A stretch of 64,000 nucleotides of DNA from Eleusine coracana subsp. coracana (taxonomy: Eukaryota > Streptophyta > Magnoliopsida > Poales > Poaceae), in the NCBI GenBank assembly GCA_032690845.1, contig CM064424.1, positions 39,135,511 through 39,199,510 of the forward strand. Direction: 5' to 3'. This document shows, one piece after another, positions 44,811 to 56,478 of this stretch; positions within the stretch are counted from its first letter, which is position 1; each line of letters starts with the position of its first letter. Below the pieces are notes generated by a model. That model ran no database searches and was not told the origin of the DNA. It worked only from the letters and a program-made list of their open reading frames with translations. A program made the translations under genes and the position numbers.

Positions 44811-47080
44811 ATGGCACCACTTGTTTCCACTCCCCCAGGCGCCGCTCCGCCTCCCAGCCCCACGCCGGAATCCGCCCCGGCCACCAGCCAGACCGTCGCC
44901 TCCGCCGCGGTCTCCCTTTCCCCTACGGCGCCTGTTTCCACACCCTTCTTGTCGCCTCTCGCGCGTCCGTTTTGTCCCCGCTCCAAAGAGTAGTGTTGGA
45001 GTGGCTCCAGCCCGGTGTCTGGTAATTCCGGCCACCCAGCCTTTGAGTTGCACGCCGAGTGCACCTACCGCCACGTCGTCCTCTCTGTGGCGGGCTCTGC
45101 AGATTCCCTACCGCTGCCCAAGGAGAAACCGCCGGTTCGCATTCTTCTCCGTTCGACTGTCCTTGTTCCCCCAGCCCTTGAACCAGACGCACATGGGTGG
45201 ATGAGAGTTCAATCGCGGTCGGATCATCGGCGGCGGATCCAGAGACCTCGCTGTGGACCTTCGTGGGCAATGCTTCAATTGTTTCTCCGGAGGTCACCGT
45301 GCCACAGCCTGTCGCTCTCGACCTCGGTGCTTCAAGTGCCAGGAGATCGGCCATCGCTCCTACGACTGTCCTAACCGTCGAGGTGGCGCCTCCGGTCAGG
45401 GGCAGTTCTCGTTGGTTTCTGATCAGCGTACTTCGGTGTGGAGGCGCATCACTCTGCCCGCTGAGATTCCAGACATTCAACAAGCGGGAGCTGGTGACGG
45501 TACTCACCAGGACGCTGGACGCCATAGACCCCGTCATCGCCCCAGACGATTCTTCTTCTCTGCCGAGGGTCGGTGAGGGCAACGGTGAGGCTGCCTCTTC
45601 AGAACCTGTGGCTCTGAATGACGGCGCCTCCCCGGCCCGGGCGCCACCTTGCATCATCGACTGGTCAGATCATCTGGAGCGCGCCCAGGCTGACTTGTGG
45701 CGGGCGGTCTTCGTCACGGTGTATGGCGACCACCCCAACATCTCCATCGAAGACCTCAAACAGACCATCGCTTCAAGATTTGACCTCTTCGTCGACACGT
45801 TGGTTCTGCACCGTGCTGGCATCGATCTCTACATTCTGTTTGTCGACGATGAGGCTACGGCCGTGAGGTTGGAGAGCGCCGGGCCACCCCAAGGTTCTGG
45901 GGTCGTTCGGATACACTGTCATCGCTGGACACGACAAGCCATCGCCTCCGGCGCGGCCTTGCCTTCCCTGGTCGACGTCGAGCTATGCGGTATACCAGCA
46001 CACGCATGGGCATGGGAGATGTCTACAGCCGAGAGCCAGCTGAATCCCTTTGGCTGGCCACAACGTCTAGACCATGCTACAAGAAACCGTGAAGACTACT
46101 CTGTTTTCCGTGTCTCCGCGTGGTGCTTCAAGCCGGAGGAGGTTCCTCGCTCCAGAGATCTACACATTTTCAGGGGCCGCCGGGGAAGCCAACCTTGTAC
46201 TACCCGGGGAAGCCAACCTTGTACTACCCCGTCGACATCAAGGTGGTAGCTGCGAACATTTCAGGGGCCGACAATGATTCCCCCCCCCCCCCCTTCGGAC
46301 TTCGATGACGATGATACAAGACAGCGGACGCACGGTGGTGGACGCTGTTGAGGCTGGCGAGTCCGTGGCCACAGCTATCTCCGGTGCTTGCCCTAAAACA
46401 GGCACCGTTGAGGACTGCGTCCCCTCCGACGAGCCTCGTACCTCGCCGGCCGCCGCATCTCCACCGCCATGCATTGCGGTCTCTGACACCTGCCAGGTGC
46501 CGGCCACGGTGAAGGGCGCCACCCCTCCCGAGGCGTCACTCCCCGTTGTTACCCCACTGGCTGTGGCGACCTTTTACCTGAGTTGACAATGGAACAACCT
46601 GGCCTACTTGTCTATTCCAGGCGGCATCGAGGTCCTGAAGCTTCAGGCGCCCCAGACCAACATCTAACTTCAGTGGCAGACCCAAATCCAGTTGAGGCGT
46701 TCATCAACAATATCTCAAGACCCGCTCCGGTGGCTCTCACTACGCCACCGGTTCAGAGACGCCGTAAGCCACGTGCTTTGACTACGCAAGTCCCGCGTCG
46801 CGTCGTAGTCGCCGCATCGCAAAGCTCCCTCCAGAAATCAACCTTCAGGCCGCCAAAACAGTATGCAGACATTTGGGTTTTGTTGATGATCAACAGATTG
46901 TCTCTGAAGCAGCTAGGGAGAAGTACACTCGTTTCTTTGAGAAGCCTCTCTGCAGGGAACATGTGGTGGCTTTAGCAACTCTTTTTTGTAAGGAGGTGCC
47001 GGCCGACACACAGGCGCAGTCTCCACAGGAGGGCGTGAGTGTCAGCTACCGCCTGGTTTCTTGTGGTCATTTCTTTCCTC
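44811..47080 (+). pseudogene. LINE-4 ORF1
   Basis: Met 44811 (MAPLVSTPPGAAPPP). Pro/Ala-rich head, stop at 44991, knuckle pair CFNCFSGGHRATAC and CFKCQEIGHRSYDC (45267-45380), then 45197-46249 with IDWSDHLERAQADLWRA, RIHCHRWTRQAIASG and CGIPAHAWAWE. A 24-bp tandem duplication (46182-46205, 46206-46229) lies near a frame change. The C-terminus continues in 46583-47020 in two frames with GFVDDQQIVSEAAREKYT. At least four frame changes. ORF1 binds LINE RNA in the family. Confidence 0.82.
46182..46229. repeat. 24-bp tandem duplication in LINE-4 ORF1
   Basis: Two identical units starting GGGGAAGCCAACC. In-frame (eight codons). Confidence 0.85.
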
Positions 47081-47089
47081 ATCAGTCCA

Positions 47090-50000
47090 ATGGATTCCCC
47101 AAAAAATTTAGTCTGCAATGTGCGCGGCCTCAACAAGAGAGCGCGACGTGACAATGTACGAAAGGTGGTCGATTCTTGTAAGCCTGCCATTGTATGTTTT
47201 CAAGAAACAAAGATGTCACTAATTTCAGATTGGGATGTAAGGTCTATTCTGGGTTGTGAATGCAGTAATTTTGTTTTCCTACCTGCCCAAGGCACTCGGG
47301 GCGGTATTCTTGTTGCCTGGCGTGAGGAGTCTTTTTCTTCGGATAATTGGAGAGTGCTTCCACACTCGGTCTCGGTGAGGTTCAATGATGACAATGGCTC
47401 GGAATGGTGGTTCACGAGTGTTTATGGCCCTCAATTGGATGCTGAAAAAGTGGAATTCTTGGCTGAACTTCATGAAATTAGAACTCATTGTGTTGGCCCT
47501 TGGATGCTTGCCGGTGACTTTAACATGATTTATTCATCGGAAGACAAAAACAATGAGAACTTGAATAGGGCTATGATGGGTCATTTCAGACATTTTGTTA
47601 ATGATCATGAACTCAAGGAGGTGCCGTTGATTGGGAGAAGATATACATGGTCTAATGAAAGGGAGGCACCGACTCTAGTCAAGCTTGATAGGGTGTTGTG
47701 TACAGCTGATTGGGAGGCACTTTATCCTGAATGTATTCTCCAAAGTCAAGCCACTGAAATATCAGACCATTGTTCACTGCTGCTGGGTCTCAAGGAAGGT
47801 GTTCATGGTAAACCTCGCTTTTATTTTGAAAGTTTTTGGCCAAAACTCTCTGGTTTCCATGATGTGGTCGCTGATTCTTGGGGCGCACCTCTCAATGCCT
47901 CATGTCCATTGGAAAGGATATCTCTCAAGCTGAAACGCCTCACTAAGGCTCTCCAATCTTGGATCCAAAAGCAGGTTGGCCATGTTAAATCCCAGCTTGG
48001 TGTAGCTAAGGAAATCCTTCACCGATTGGAAATTGCACAAGACACCCGTGTTTTGACACCCTATGAAGAATGGCTGCGGCATGAAGCAAAGCGGCTCTGC
48101 CTCTCCTCGCATCTCTTGAAAGGACTATTGCTAGGCTCCAATCTTGCATCAGTTTCCTAAAAGATGGGGACGCCAACACTGCACTTTTTCATTGGACAGC
48201 AGGCTTCCTGAAGCGGAAGAATTTTATCCTGAAATTAGTCCATGATGAGCAGGTTGTCACAGGCCAGGAAGAGAAACAAGAGGTCATGTTCTCATATTTT
48301 AATGACCTATTAGGGACAGCCCTCCCTCGGTCATCTACTCTTGACTTGGCTTTCTTCCATCGTGCTGGCATTGATCTTTCGGCCTTGGATGCCCCAATAA
48401 CAAAGGAAGAGGTTTGGGATAACATCAAACTTTTGCCAACTGATCGTGCACCGGGGCCGGATGGTTATACCAGGAAATTCTATAAATCTTGTTGGTCCAT
48501 TATCAAGGCAGATTTTATGGCAGCAATCATCTCTCTACAACAAGGTGATGCGAGCAAACTTTGGCTTCTTAACTCAGCTTATCTCACACTTATCCCTAAG
48601 AAAGACGAAGCACTTGCCGCCAAGGATTACCGGCCCATCAGTTTGATCCATAGTTTTGCCAAACTAATTACAAAAATCATGGCAAACAGATTAGCACCAC
48701 TGCTGAACTCTTTAGTTGCTGCCAACCAGAGTGCTTTCATCCGGGGTCGCTGTATTCACGACAATTTTATTTTGGTACAGCAAACAATTAAATTACTACA
48801 CAAGTAAAAGGTATCGAGTCTCTTCTTGAAACTGGACATTTCCAAAGCATTTGACTCGGTTTCATGGCCTTTTCTCTGGGAAGTCCTCCATCACCTCGGT
48901 TTTGGGTCAGTTTGGTACAACCTTGTGTCCAACTTATTGCGCTCTGCCTCTACTCGGATTTTGGTTAATGGACAGCTGGGTGATGAGATCCGACATCAAC
49001 GCGGACTCCGCCAAGGAGACCCTCTCTCACCCATGTTGTTTATATTGGTCATGGACGTGCTCAATAGTTTGTTCACAAAGGCAAGTGAGTTGGGACTTCT
49101 ACAACCGCTTTCTCGACAGATTCAAGGACAACGTATTTCGCTTTATGCGGATGATGTGGCTCTCTTTATCCGGCCTGTAGAAGAGGAGATGCACCTTACG
49201 ATGGAAATTCTTAACAAATTTGGTGAAGCATCAGGGTTACAAACAAATCTACAAAAAAGTTGTGTGTTGCCCATCAGGTGTGAAGAAGCACAAATGGAGG
49301 CGGTGGGTGTCTCCTTACCTTGTACCGCAACTGAGTTCCCATGCATATACTTGGGTTTGCCAATTTCTGATAAAAAGCTAAGGAAATCAGACCTACTTCC
49401 TTGGATTGAAAAAATTGGAAACAAGCTTCCGAGATAGCGAGCTTCACTTATAAATTTGGCAGGCAGAGTTACTTGTGTTCGTTTTGTCCTCTCGGCTATT
49501 CCGATATATGTATTGATTTCTATCAACGTACCTAAATGGTTCATCAAGGCCGTGAACAAAATACGCCAAGATTTCATCTGGAAAGGAAGGAAAGAAGTCA
49601 ACGGTGGGTCGTGTCTTGTGGCCTGGGAGCGGGTACAGAGACCTTTGGAATACGGGGGCCTCGGTGTATTGAACCTAGAGTACATGTGCTGGGCTCTTCA
49701 AGTTCGCTGGCTTTGGCTCGGTAAAACGGACCCTAGTAGGCCTTGGAACGGTCTTGATATACCAGTTCACAAGAATTCAGTTGCATTCTTCAATACTGTG
49801 CTACAGTCTCATATTAGCCGAGGTGATAGTACTTTGTTTTGGCATGACAAATGGCTGTTTGGATGCTCCGTTGGTGACCTTGCTCCAGCCGTGGTTACAG
49901 CAGTGTCCATGAAAACACAGCAGCAGCGCACAGTTGTGGAAGCTCTAACTAATCACATGTGGACCAGGGACATCCAAGGAGGATTATCGATGATTGGTCT

Positions 50001-50650
50001 CTATGAGTTCTTCCATCTATGGGATGCTCTTCGAGACATCCTCTTGACTGATGAAGATGACAAGCATATATGGCAACTCGAGAGCTCTGGTCAATTCTCT
50101 TCCAGGTCGGTTTACTTGGCTTTCTTTCATGGCTCGGTTGGCTTTGAACCTCGGCGTCGAGTATGGAAATCTTGGGCTCCTTCTAAGTGTAAAGTCTTCC
50201 TATGGCTAGCCATACGAAACAAGTGTTGGACTGCTGATCGTCTTGCCAGCAGAGGCCTCCCTCATCCCAACAGTTGTGCCCTTTGCGATCAAGAGAATGA
50301 GGACGTCCAGCACATCCTAACTACATGTTTTTTTTGCCTGACAATTTTGGTTCAAAATTATGGTGCCCTTAGACTTCATAAGGTGTGTCCTGAGTTGGCA
50401 TGAAGAAAGCTTCGCCGAGTGGTGGCGGAAGGCCGGTAAGAATGTTCAGAAGGAAAAAAGAAAGGGCCTCAATAGTCTCATTATCCTAGGAGGGTGGATC
50501 CTGTGGAAGCATCGCAACGCCTGCGTGTTTAATGGAGCGCGTCCCTGCATCAATGTGATTCTCCGGGAATTTGAGAATGAGAAGCATCTATGGGGGCTGG
50601 CAGGAGCTCGATCTCTCCGTGCTCTAACTCAGGTCAAAGAGGATAATTAG
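47090..50650 (+). pseudogene. LINE-4 ORF2: endonuclease, RT, zf-RVT
   Basis: Met 47090. Endonuclease: VCNVRGLNKRAR, CFQETKMSL, GTRGGILVAW, VYGPQLD, LAGDFNMIYSSEDKN, TEISDHCSLLLGL. Frameshift near 48100-48160. RT: APGPDGYTRKFYK, DYRPISLIHSF, SAFIRGRCIHDN, LKLDISKAFDSV (after a TAA near 48806), RQGDPLSPMLF, catalytic LYADDVALF near 49141. Stop at 49435, then AIPIYVLISINVPKW and zf-RVT (RGLPHPNSCALCDQENEDVQH). A last frameshift near 50330 leads to 50360-50650. No RNase H. It is the best preserved ORF2 of this family in the window. Confidence 0.92.
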
Positions 50651-50831
50651 GTGTGTAAGTGTGTGGTCAGGCCTCGCCTTTGTTAGTGTTCTTTTTTAGT
50701 TACAACCCCGATGTATCAAACATCCCTCGCAGCTCGGTCCGGAGCAAGGTGGTGTACCTTGTAAGGGACCAATCTTTCTTCTTCTTAATACAAAGATATG
50801 CAACTCTCCTGCGTATTTGAGAAAAAAAAAA
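50651..50831 (+). other. LINE-4 3' UTR and poly(A)
   Basis: Ends TCTCCTGCGTATTTGAG plus ten A. Confidence 0.85.
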
Positions 50832-52940
50832 CCATTAAAACTTAAAAAAATCTCAGTCAAATAGGCAAAGTACAGCAATAGCCATCTCAGTACAACGTAA
50901 CATGTAGCATCCCGGTATAGAGCGAAATCAAAGCAGGAACTTACAGATTCAAATTCACTCAAAACTTTGCCATCCCAGTAGAGCATTAGCAACAAATCTG
51001 AAAAAAGGACAAATTATGTATAATAGATATTTCTGGAACAGGATTATGTACATATCAGAATTATGAGAAATTAAAGTATCATGGACCCTTGGAAGCAGAA
51101 ATACGAAGGCTACTTACTTGGACAACGAAGAGGGGCATTTATGCTGAACAACTTTGTAGCTGGCAAAATCCCTACTGAAAATATTGGCTTCGCGACAAGT
51201 CCTCTCAAAGTTATACATCTATGTAGTAGAAAAAGAAGTAGAAATATAAACACAAACAACACAGCAATAGAAACAGTAACAGGGAATACATAAAAAATAA
51301 AGAATCAAGACAGTACCAGAGAATTTAAAACATCAGTCTTCAGACTTCGTTGCAAGACATTTGCTGGGTCAAAGAGATCAATGCGCAGAAACAGTGTATT
51401 TAAACAAACCAATATCCATTGATCATTCAGTTGCATGGGGAAAAGAAACTGGACAAATGGAAAAAAAAAAGTCAAATTGGTTGTAGCGAACTAAAGATTA
51501 ATTAGTAGTAATGACAATTAATCACAAAGGTCTAGTGTACCAAATCAGCTTTCAGGAAATTGAAATCTGCATGAGATCTAGTAATTTCAGGTTCAACAGA
51601 CTCGGGGAAGAAATACTTTGGCCCAACAGAAAGTTTATTCTACAAAAAATATTTCATACAATGTATCAGAACAAAAAAGAACTGAAGTATTGAAATTATG
51701 AAAGAAATAATCATGCAATCAAATATACCACTGTAACAGGGGTAAAAGCAATTTTTCTTCTAGATAGGTTGCTTAGGATGGCACCTTATAGTCACAGTTA
51801 ACTAGGTGAACATAGATACTCATAATGTGATCCCAAACTTGATCACCAGGCTTTAAAGAACCCTGAAATGCTGAATACGAACACTCGAACCCTGATATCG
51901 ACACAAATATAGGCCTAGGTAAAAAAAGGTGAAAACATGTCAGTAGTAAAGAACAAATTAATAGAAAAGAAGGTGAACTGTAGGCAATGAACAAGTAAAT
52001 ATAATGAAAAGACAATAACTTACAACATTGCGTCCTTGCGACATTTAATAAACTTTCTCATGACATACTTCTGATACATATCTTCAACTGATGGATCAAT
52101 TTTTATCTTGACAACTGAAAGGTCATGGTCAAAATACTTAGCAACACTTTTTCTTCTTTTTCTTTTCTCAATGGTACTGGTACCAGATCTCTCAATAGCA
52201 TCTGCAGGAGCTGAGGGGAAAAGGTTGCAGGTAACAAAACATAGAAAAAAAACACAACTGAAAAATCTACATAAGATTTGAAGCAATAAGTGTACCTTCA
52301 TGATCGATAGAAACAGCATCAGAATTATCAGACTCCGTGACAGAGGCAAGGTCAATATCAATACCAAGACCAAGATTCTCAAGAGGAGTACCATCATAGA
52401 TAATAGCAGTCCCAGTGGAATTAACAGTAAGTGAATGATTGGTAGGAACTGAAGTGTTGGCATACAGATCAAGTGCACCATTTTTAGAAGGAACTAGAAT
52501 AAGAAAAATCATGTAAGAAACATTGAGGCAGCTTTAGGAGTAACAGCCACAGTTGCATTTGATGATGTTTCATCTTAGAAAAAGAAAGTTGAAGAAAAAA
52601 AAGAAACATGCCATTGGATGATGTAACAACAGGATTAGGAGTAACATGCATAGTAGGATGTGATGATGTTGCTACAACATTGGGAACAGTAAAATCTTTG
52701 AAAGTCAAGCAGTGAGAATAAATTTCAGAAGCCATGGTGGACAAACGATTTGAGAAAATTGGAGCAAACGACTGACTCAAAGTACTGATCAGAGATTGGG
52801 AATAGGCAGATAAATGATCATTAAATTCCTTCTCCAAAAATTGTTTGTGAGATGAAAAAATTGATTCTATGCTGGGGTGAACCTAAATAAAATAAAGAAA
52901 AAAAATCACATGATAAGAAAAATGCAAAAAGCAAAAAGGG

Positions 52941-53745
52941 ATGACAAATAAAGAAACTGGTTGAATAGTCGATGCAGAATAATTATAAACTAGTACAAGA
53001 ACATTGTAATAGACAAACTAGAACAATAAGGAGAATGAAAATGGGGATCAGTTTTGTACAATATTTGACTTAAAACTAAGGAACAATTAAAAAGCACATG
53101 CAGAACATTATGAAACTAATTGTTGAACAATGTAAAAGACAGAATCGAACAAAACTTTATAATAAACCTAAAGTGAAAATCTATATGACATGAGACTCAG
53201 TAGGGAACAATGATTAGTGAATAAAAAACATTTTGAAGCTAATATCAGAACATTTGAATAGATAAAACAGGAAAAATAATGCTACCACAAAGCCATTTTA
53301 TGATGCGCTCAATGAAATGAAGCAAAATAAAATAATTACAATGGAGTGACAAATAAACAAGCTGGCCGAATAGTCGATGCAGAACAGTTATAAACTAGTA
53401 CAGGAACATTGTAATAGACAAACTAAAACAATAAGGAGAATAAAAATAGGGAACAATTTTGTACATCATTAGACTTAAAACTAAGGAACAATTAAAAAGC
53501 ACATGCAGAACATTATGAAACTAATAGTGGAACAATGTAAAAGACAAAATGGAACAACAATTTTGTAATAAACCTAAAGAGAAATTGTATATGACATCAG
53601 ACTTAGTAGAGAACAATGATTAGTGAATGAAGAACATTTTGAAGCTAATATTGAAACATTGTAATAGATAAAACAGGAACAATAATGCTACCAAGAAGTC
53701 ATTTTATGGTGCGCTCAATGAAATAAAGCAAAATAAAATAATTAC
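52941..53745. repeat. 405-bp tandem duplication in Ulp1 intron 3
   Basis: Copy 1 about 52941-53340 and copy 2 about 53341-53745, period 405 bp, with scattered substitutions. Both carry several GGAACAAT / GAACATT motifs. The duplication enlarges the intron (52883-53798) without touching exons. Confidence 0.9.
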
Positions 53746-54953
53746 TTCACGACAGCTAACATATAAAGAATATAAGGATTATATAGAGAGAAACTCACAG
53801 GAAGTGTCCCTGGAACGCTGACTACTGCTGATGGTGGAACAACACTACGAGGAACAGAATTATGCTGCGTTGGATCACTTGATGCAGAAGCATATGGAGT
53901 GGAAGTTATGTCACGAAACTGGAAAAAAGGAACCGACAGTACAATGAACCAATAGGTAACAGTACACAAATGCTCGTGGAAAAACTATGTTAATACAAAA
54001 GGAGAAACTATGATTACAAGTAACCGGAATAACTCCATATGCACGTTGTCCCAGGCCTGACCGATAATGATCAACTTTTTGCAAGAAAAGAAAGTCAGAA
54101 GTCTTGATATGGCAAATTCTTGGGACAGCGTAGGAAATATGGTGATCACTTAAAATATCTTGATTCAGATCCAGGAAGTCCATATACACAATCTGGAATG
54201 AGCATATTAACATAACATAAAAAAGTAGGAAAAAATAAAAAGAAAGAGCATTGCAGAAAACATAATAATGAATCAGTAGTACTTACTGCTAGAAGAGGTA
54301 AACAAGAACCAACATATATAACAGCATCGCATGGATCAGAAGAATCCATAACACCTTGAAATTTTCTAATCTCACCCATCATGTACTGAACAACATGCCC
54401 AACCCAGTCATACTCTTTGATTTTAACAGGATCCATAAGAAAACTGAGATACTTAAAGTTCACATTATTCTGAGTGGAAGGACATAGAACAGTTGATAGA
54501 GCTACAAGCATAAATGATCTCATAAAATATGCTTCTTCTTCCTCTGCATACAACAGGGCTATAGCTCGATTGATTGGAGATTTGCCTGCATGAACATACT
54601 GACCTCTGACTTCACTAACAGCATGAAGGAGATTACCACCAATAGGAGCTGATAGATCAATTGGAATATGTCCTGAAGGAATACCAAGACCTTCCTTAAC
54701 TATTGACCGAGTGAGCTTGAAACACTTATTCTTGTGCTTAAACTCAGCAACACCAGTGATCATATGATTCATAACCCATTCCAACAGAGGGAGCGGGACA
54801 TGAAAATTTGAAATGTCCAACAAATTCACAAATCCATATTTAACTACAAATCCTTTCTGCACGACGGAAAGAGAATCAACAACATCTTTCATGCGCTTCA
54901 CTGAAAAAATGATGAGTAATACGTGACATAGGTTCCTCAGGAGGTTCACACAT

Positions 54954-55585
54954 GGCTGAGGAAGAAAAACTGCCACAAATTAGAAAGATACAAAAGGGAA
55001 CCGACATGAACACTAAGCAGAACTAACATCTCAAACAACACTAACCCTAACTACGGGAGACATAGTCGATAATTCAGAGAAACACATGGGGGAACAACAG
55101 TGGAAACAAGAGAAACAAACATCTAGATCAAGTAGGTGACGTATATAGTCTGGCTCTGTATGGCTAGTCGCCTCGTCGCCGAGAACACTAAACAAAACTA
55201 ACCCTAACTACTGGAGATGTCGATAATTTAGAGAAGGATTGGGAAAACACGGAGATCAGGAGAGCAAACAGTAGAGGAAACAGGATAGAAACCTCTAGAT
55301 CGAATCACCAGCGTGCAGAGTCCGGCTCCGGCTCGTCGCCGCGAAATCGCTGAGAGGACGGCATCAGAGCTCCGCCACCTCGGTGGAGAGAAACGAGCAA
55401 AAGAAAAAGAAAAGGGAAGAAAATGAACCGGTGTTGAATGGGGGCGGGAGAAAAAAATAAAGAAGAAAATAAAACGCTATGGACAGGGATAAAAAAAAGA
55501 ATACAAAAAAGTCAAAGCGCGCAGGGTGGGGTAGGGGGTGTGTGGACGAAGGATTCTGTCCGGGTAACCGGCAGCGATGAATCAC
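54954..55585 (-). other. MULE right arm, 5' region of the Ulp1 gene
   Basis: Holds the duplicated leader and, near 55340-55585, a purine-rich then GC-rich stretch ending in TAACCGGCAGCGATGAATCACGCC. This is a candidate MULE terminus but has no partner found at the left. Confidence 0.45.
55037..55340. repeat. ~150-bp tandem duplication upstream of the Ulp1 gene
   Basis: Two diverged units, about 55037-55183 and 55187-55340, share CTAACCCTAACTAC, GTCGATAATT, CTCTAGATC and GTCTGGCTC / GTCCGGCTC then TCGTCGCCG. They lie in the 5' leader or promoter region of the gene. Confidence 0.65.
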
Positions 55586-55587
55586 GC

Positions 55588-56478
55588 CCAAACTACCATT
55601 AGTCCATTCGCTTTCAACCTAGCCCAACTCATCATCCCCAGACCTCCCCATGACCAATATAGCATCGGCCCATTGCGACCTCAGCCAATCAAATTGTTGC
55701 TTTATTGCAAATGAGCCACACCGGCTTCCAGGAGTAGAGCACGCACACGGGAGATTCCAGCATTGCATGTCAGCATACCCAACATGTAGCTACTGTAGAC
55801 CTCAGCCAGAATGCCACCAATGACCATGTTTCCATCCCAATGCCAGAGATCTACCGCCATGCCACCCCCGGAGAAGAAAGGGTTTCAACAGGATAACAAT
55901 TGTAGTGATGGGGCAGTACCTCATCAGTTAGTCAATGGCGCGAAGAAGCGGGTTCCTATCCTCCCCATCAGACCTTGCCTCCTCGTTGGTCGATTAAAGA
56001 TGGAGAAGCATCGTATTGGGAAGCTCAAATGAAAGGAATACGGTAAATCTCAGATTATCCAAACATGAACCCAAAATTTCATGTGACCGATTTGAAATTT
56101 CAGGTGTTGATTTATCTAAGGAAATTCTCGATTATGGATTTTATAAACCCGATATTCCAGAAACCCAATTTACCAGACCTGAATATTTTAGCAAACCCGA
56201 ACACCCAGAGTGGCAGTCACATATGCACCCACCCGACCACGACCCAAAGCCACAGGGTGTGTTGCCGAGCCAAGGGCCCATTGGATCTGGTCGGGACTCG
56301 ACTGAGCACATGGCGCAATCGCACCACATGGCCACAACACTTCCACCTCCCTCGCATGTGGAAGAAGGGGCGTGCGACCCTTGTTGACTATGCTGGTGGC
56401 TCCCGAGCAGCTAGGGTTTACCCCTAGCCAGCCACCACAGTCAACATGATTGGGCTGACGAGGCAACCACAAAAATGG
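55588..56478 (+). repeat. Unclassified ~0.9 kb dispersed repeat, copy 2
   Basis: Same orientation as 2378-3262. Both start at AACTACCATTAGTCC and end after GGCAACCACAAAAA. Copy 2 starts exactly where MULE sequence ends. Confidence 0.82.

Larger units (their letters stand above)
44792..50831 (+). mobile_element. L1-type LINE-4, nearly full length, in Ulp1 intron
   Basis: Flanked by an 11-bp target duplication CCATTGAAACT (44781-44791) and CCATTAAAACT (50832-50842), one change. ORF1 from 44811, ORF2 from 47090, 3' UTR and poly(A) 50822-50831. Same family as LINE-1. It is inside the last intron of the Ulp1-like gene, in the opposite orientation. Several stops and frameshifts; RT keeps YADD. Confidence 0.93.
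44659..54953 (-). pseudogene. Ulp1-like (C48 peptidase) MULE gene, about 12 exons
   Basis: Exons on the - strand, set by open frame and splice sites: 54953-54287, 54192-54025, 53918-53799, 52882-52612, 52493-52296, 52210-52024, 51914-51785, 51639-51541, 51448-51317, 51218-51118, 50997-50945 and 44754-44659 (beyond LINE-4). Most introns are GT-AG (one GC-AG after 52612) and phases agree from exon 1 through 9 and from 11 to 12. The N-terminal region reads LLDISNFHVPLPLLEWVMNH and VKEGLGIPSGHIPIDL, a grass MULE-linked pattern. The peptidase part reads FFPESVEPEITRSHADF, FFPMQLNDQWILVCLN-type, LFDPAN, LMLYWDGKVLSEFE and YISKF, ending KVRSIK-stop. Lesions: frameshift in a T run near 54905, TGA in the last exon near 44736, unclear frame at exon 10, and Gln where the catalytic His should be. 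Ulp1 enzymes cleave SUMO; MULE-borne copies have unknown roles. Confidence 0.78.
7111..55585. mobile_element. Mutator-like element (FAR1 transposase plus Ulp1 gene), split by nested insertions
   Basis: Pieces that rejoin when insertions are removed: 7111-8471, 13673 to about 14895, 35691-36029, 44658-44791 and 50832-55585, about 8-10 kb in all. The left arm encodes a FAR1-type MULE transposase on +. The right arm encodes a multi-exon Ulp1-like gene on -. The non-coding parts at 14700-14880, 35690-36000 and in the Ulp1 introns share GGAACA-type motifs, supporting one origin. MULEs carrying Ulp1-like genes are known (Kaonashi/KI-MULEs in Arabidopsis, CUMULE in melon, and in rice). Terminal inverted repeats and a 9-bp target duplication were not found; the left end may be deleted. 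The right boundary is taken where the 0.9 kb repeat resumes. Confidence 0.65.

Noticed and set aside
52020..52512. Leu-rich - strand ORF 52020-52481 as a membrane protein
   Set aside because: The hydrophobic part is the alternative frame of exon 52493-52296 plus its intron; the true frame is set by splice phases.
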